From JAVBKB01 sp031554275 (GTDB taxonomy: Bacteria > Bacillota > Bacilli > JARBTR01): 14,423 nt of DNA. The stretch lies in NCBI GenBank assembly GCA_031554275.1, contig JAVBKB010000074.1, positions 1-14,423 on the forward strand, read 5' to 3'. The position numbers and the translations under genes were made by a program. Of the stretch, positions 12,989-14,423 are shown in pieces (positions within the stretch are counted from its first letter, which is position 1; every line of letters starts with the position of its first letter). Below the pieces are notes generated by a model. It was not told the DNA's origin, did no database searches, and saw only the letters and a list, made by a program, of their open reading frames with translations.

Positions 12989-14301
12989 GAAAAATAATAT
13001 TGATGTTGTCTTTGATTGGGCTTACAGCTTTTTTTGTAGCAGCAGAATTTGCTTTCATTAAGATTCGAAACACACGAGTTGATCAATTGATCGAAGAAGG
13101 GAATCGTAAAGCGCTTTCTGTTAAGAAAGTCATTTCTAATGTCGAAGTTTATTTATCAACAGCGCAGCTAGGGATTACCATGAGTGCGCTGGCACTAGGT
13201 TGGATTGGAGAATCAAGTTTTGAGAAAGTTATTGAACCAATCTTTTCTTTGATTGCAGTTCCAGATGGGGTCAAACACACCATTACTGTTGCCATTTCCT
13301 TCCTGCTTGTTACTTTGATTACAGTAGTTGTTGGCGAATTGGCGCCAAAGAATATTGCCATTCAAAGAGCAGAGAAAATATCGATGTTTGCAGCAAAACC
13401 ACTGATACTGATAACAAAAATTCTTTACCCATTTACTTGGACATTGAATAAGTTGGCATTCTTGATTATGCGTCTCTTCGGATTAAGGTCAGCTTCTGAC
13501 CCAGAAGAAGCACACTCAGAAGAAGAATTGCGCATGATTGTGTCTGAAAGCTACAAAAGCGGTGAGATTAATCAATCTGAGTTTAAGTATGTAAATAATA
13601 TTTTTGAATTTGATAACCGGATTGCAAAAGAGATTATGGTTCCGAGAACCGAAATTGTTGCGCTTGAACAGTGTGGTACTGTGAGCGAGGCCCTTGAGGT
13701 ATTTAAAGAGCAGAACTTTACAAGATATCCGATAATTGATGGCGATAAGGATCATATCATAGGTATGATTAACGTAAAAGAGGTTCTAACAGATCTTAGC
13801 ACTCGTAAGAATGTGAATAATTTAGAACGGTTTATACGTCCTATTATTCGTGTTATTGATTCAATACCCATTCACGATCTGCTTTTGAAGATGCAAAAAG
13901 AACGCATTCATATTGCCATCCTCATGGACGAATACGGTGGGACATCTGGTTTGGTTACTGTCGAAGACATTATTGAAGAAATTGTCGGGGAAATTCGCGA
14001 TGAGTTTGATAGTGACGAAATCAATGAAATTCGAAAGCTAAACGACAATACTTATATTGTCGACGCTAAAGTATTGGTTAAGGACATTAATGACCTTCTT
14101 GGCACCGATATCGTTGAAGATGAAGTCGATACTATTGGTGGTTGGATACTAACTGAGAACTACGATGCGAACACAGGTGATATCATTGAATTTGAGAATT
14201 TCCAATTCAAAATAGTTGAAATGGATGACCATCAAATTCGTTACTTAGAAATCACAAATCTCCAGGCAGATGTTGATAACCTCGAAACGGATGAGGATTA
14301 A
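12979..14301 (+). CDS. CNNM/CorC (hemolysin family) membrane protein with CBS pair
   Basis: The 440-residue product has the layout of the CNNM/CorC-type 'hemolysin' family: a DUF21 membrane domain (about 1-185, with spans near 6-25, 64-75, 100-123 and 140-168, and the conserved GELAPK at 119-124), two CBS domains (about 218-275 with MVPRTEIVAL, and 283-340 with 'LMDEYGGTSGLVTVEDI'), and a C-terminal CorC_HlyC domain (about 355-430). Relatives transport or sense Mg2+/Co2+, with CBS domains binding ATP-Mg; whether this one exports Mg2+ is inference. The start is TTG 12979: AAGGA lies six bases before it, and the N-terminus MDIGKIIL fits the family. The binding site can be hidden by a hairpin. 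A terminator hairpin follows. Confidence 0.92.
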   Translation: MDIGKIILMLSLIGLTAFFVAAEFAFIKIRNTRVDQLIEEGNRKALSVKKVISNVEVYLSTAQLGITMSALALGWIGESSFEKVIEPIFSLIAVPDGVKHTITVAISFLLVTLITVVVGELAPKNIAIQRAEKISMFAAKPLILITKILYPFTWTLNKLAFLIMRLFGLRSASDPEEAHSEEELRMIVSESYKSGEINQSEFKYVNNIFEFDNRIAKEIMVPRTEIVALEQCGTVSEALEVFKEQNFTRYPIIDGDKDHIIGMINVKEVLTDLSTRKNVNNLERFIRPIIRVIDSIPIHDLLLKMQKERIHIAILMDEYGGTSGLVTVEDIIEEIVGEIRDEFDSDEINEIRKLNDNTYIVDAKVLVKDINDLLGTDIVEDEVDTIGGWILTENYDANTGDIIEFENFQFKIVEMDDHQIRYLEITNLQADVDNLETDED

Positions 14302-14314
14302 CCTTATATAACAA

Positions 14315-14348
14315 AAACGGATTTGAATCAACTGATTCGAATCCGTTT
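14315..14348. terminator. Terminator after the CNNM/CorC-type gene
   Basis: AAACGGATTTGAATCA (14315-14330) and TGATTCGAATCCGTTT (14333-14348) form a 16-base stem with one G-U pair. The T-tail on the plus strand is short; on the minus strand the stem is followed by TTTTTGTTAT, so it may also end a convergent gene outside the window. Bases 14349-14423 show nothing else. Confidence 0.75.
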
Positions 14349-14423
14349 GATTATCCGCCAAAAACCGGAATAGTTTGAACACTTTTTACAAAGCAATTGG
14401 AAATTTCACTCTATATTGAATAG

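Overview
This window looks like chromosomal DNA of a low-GC Gram-positive bacterium (Bacillota, most likely class Bacilli). The reasons are strong AGGAGG-type ribosome binding sites, frequent TTG starts, an infC gene starting at ATT behind an L20-type leader, a TPP riboswitch on a ThiT-family gene, an mreB/mreC/mreD cluster, and a lipoprotein of the YtkA/FixH type. I cannot name the genus from sequence alone. Most of the window is conserved housekeeping DNA. I see no CRISPR array, rRNA, tRNA, intact insertion sequence or prophage.

Layout. Bases 1-617 hold no convincing gene. A plus-strand gene at 618-2870 encodes an exported RCC1-like propeller protein with three C-terminal Ig-like domains and ends at a strong hairpin. 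A 428-base gap follows, containing a probable decayed minus-strand gene fragment and a long palindrome. From 3299 to 11854 all genes are on the minus strand. In transcription order from the right these are: a 30-codon small ORF, a YtkA-like lipoprotein, a DedA membrane protein, TPP riboswitch plus thiT, mreB with its own terminator, mreC-mreD-dUTPase with ATGA overlaps, an AI-2E family membrane protein, and then L20 leader-infC-rpmI-rplT ending at a terminator. From 12093 to 14301 the plus strand carries an M15-like peptidase with a peptidoglycan-binding domain and a CNNM/CorC-type membrane protein, each followed by a terminator hairpin.

How the parts fit. infC, rpmI and rplT make IF-3, L35 and L20 under a classic attenuator leader that L20 binds in Bacilli. 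MreB, MreC and MreD organise elongation of the cell wall. ThiT supplies thiamine under TPP control. The M15-like enzyme probably acts on wall peptides.

The strongest oddity is ribosomal protein L20. It has the normal L20 domain of about 116 residues, then a repetitive Ala/Pro/Lys/Glu linker, then a small C-terminal module with a His-Cys...Cys-x2-Cys pattern that looks like a zinc-binding domain. This doubles the protein's length. Next in interest are a switch-like leader in front of the CNNM/CorC-type gene, with two mutually exclusive hairpins and a 16-codon ORF overlapping the start; a well-initiated 30-codon ORF in front of the lipoprotein gene; and a compact divergent promoter region between that ORF and the M15-like gene.
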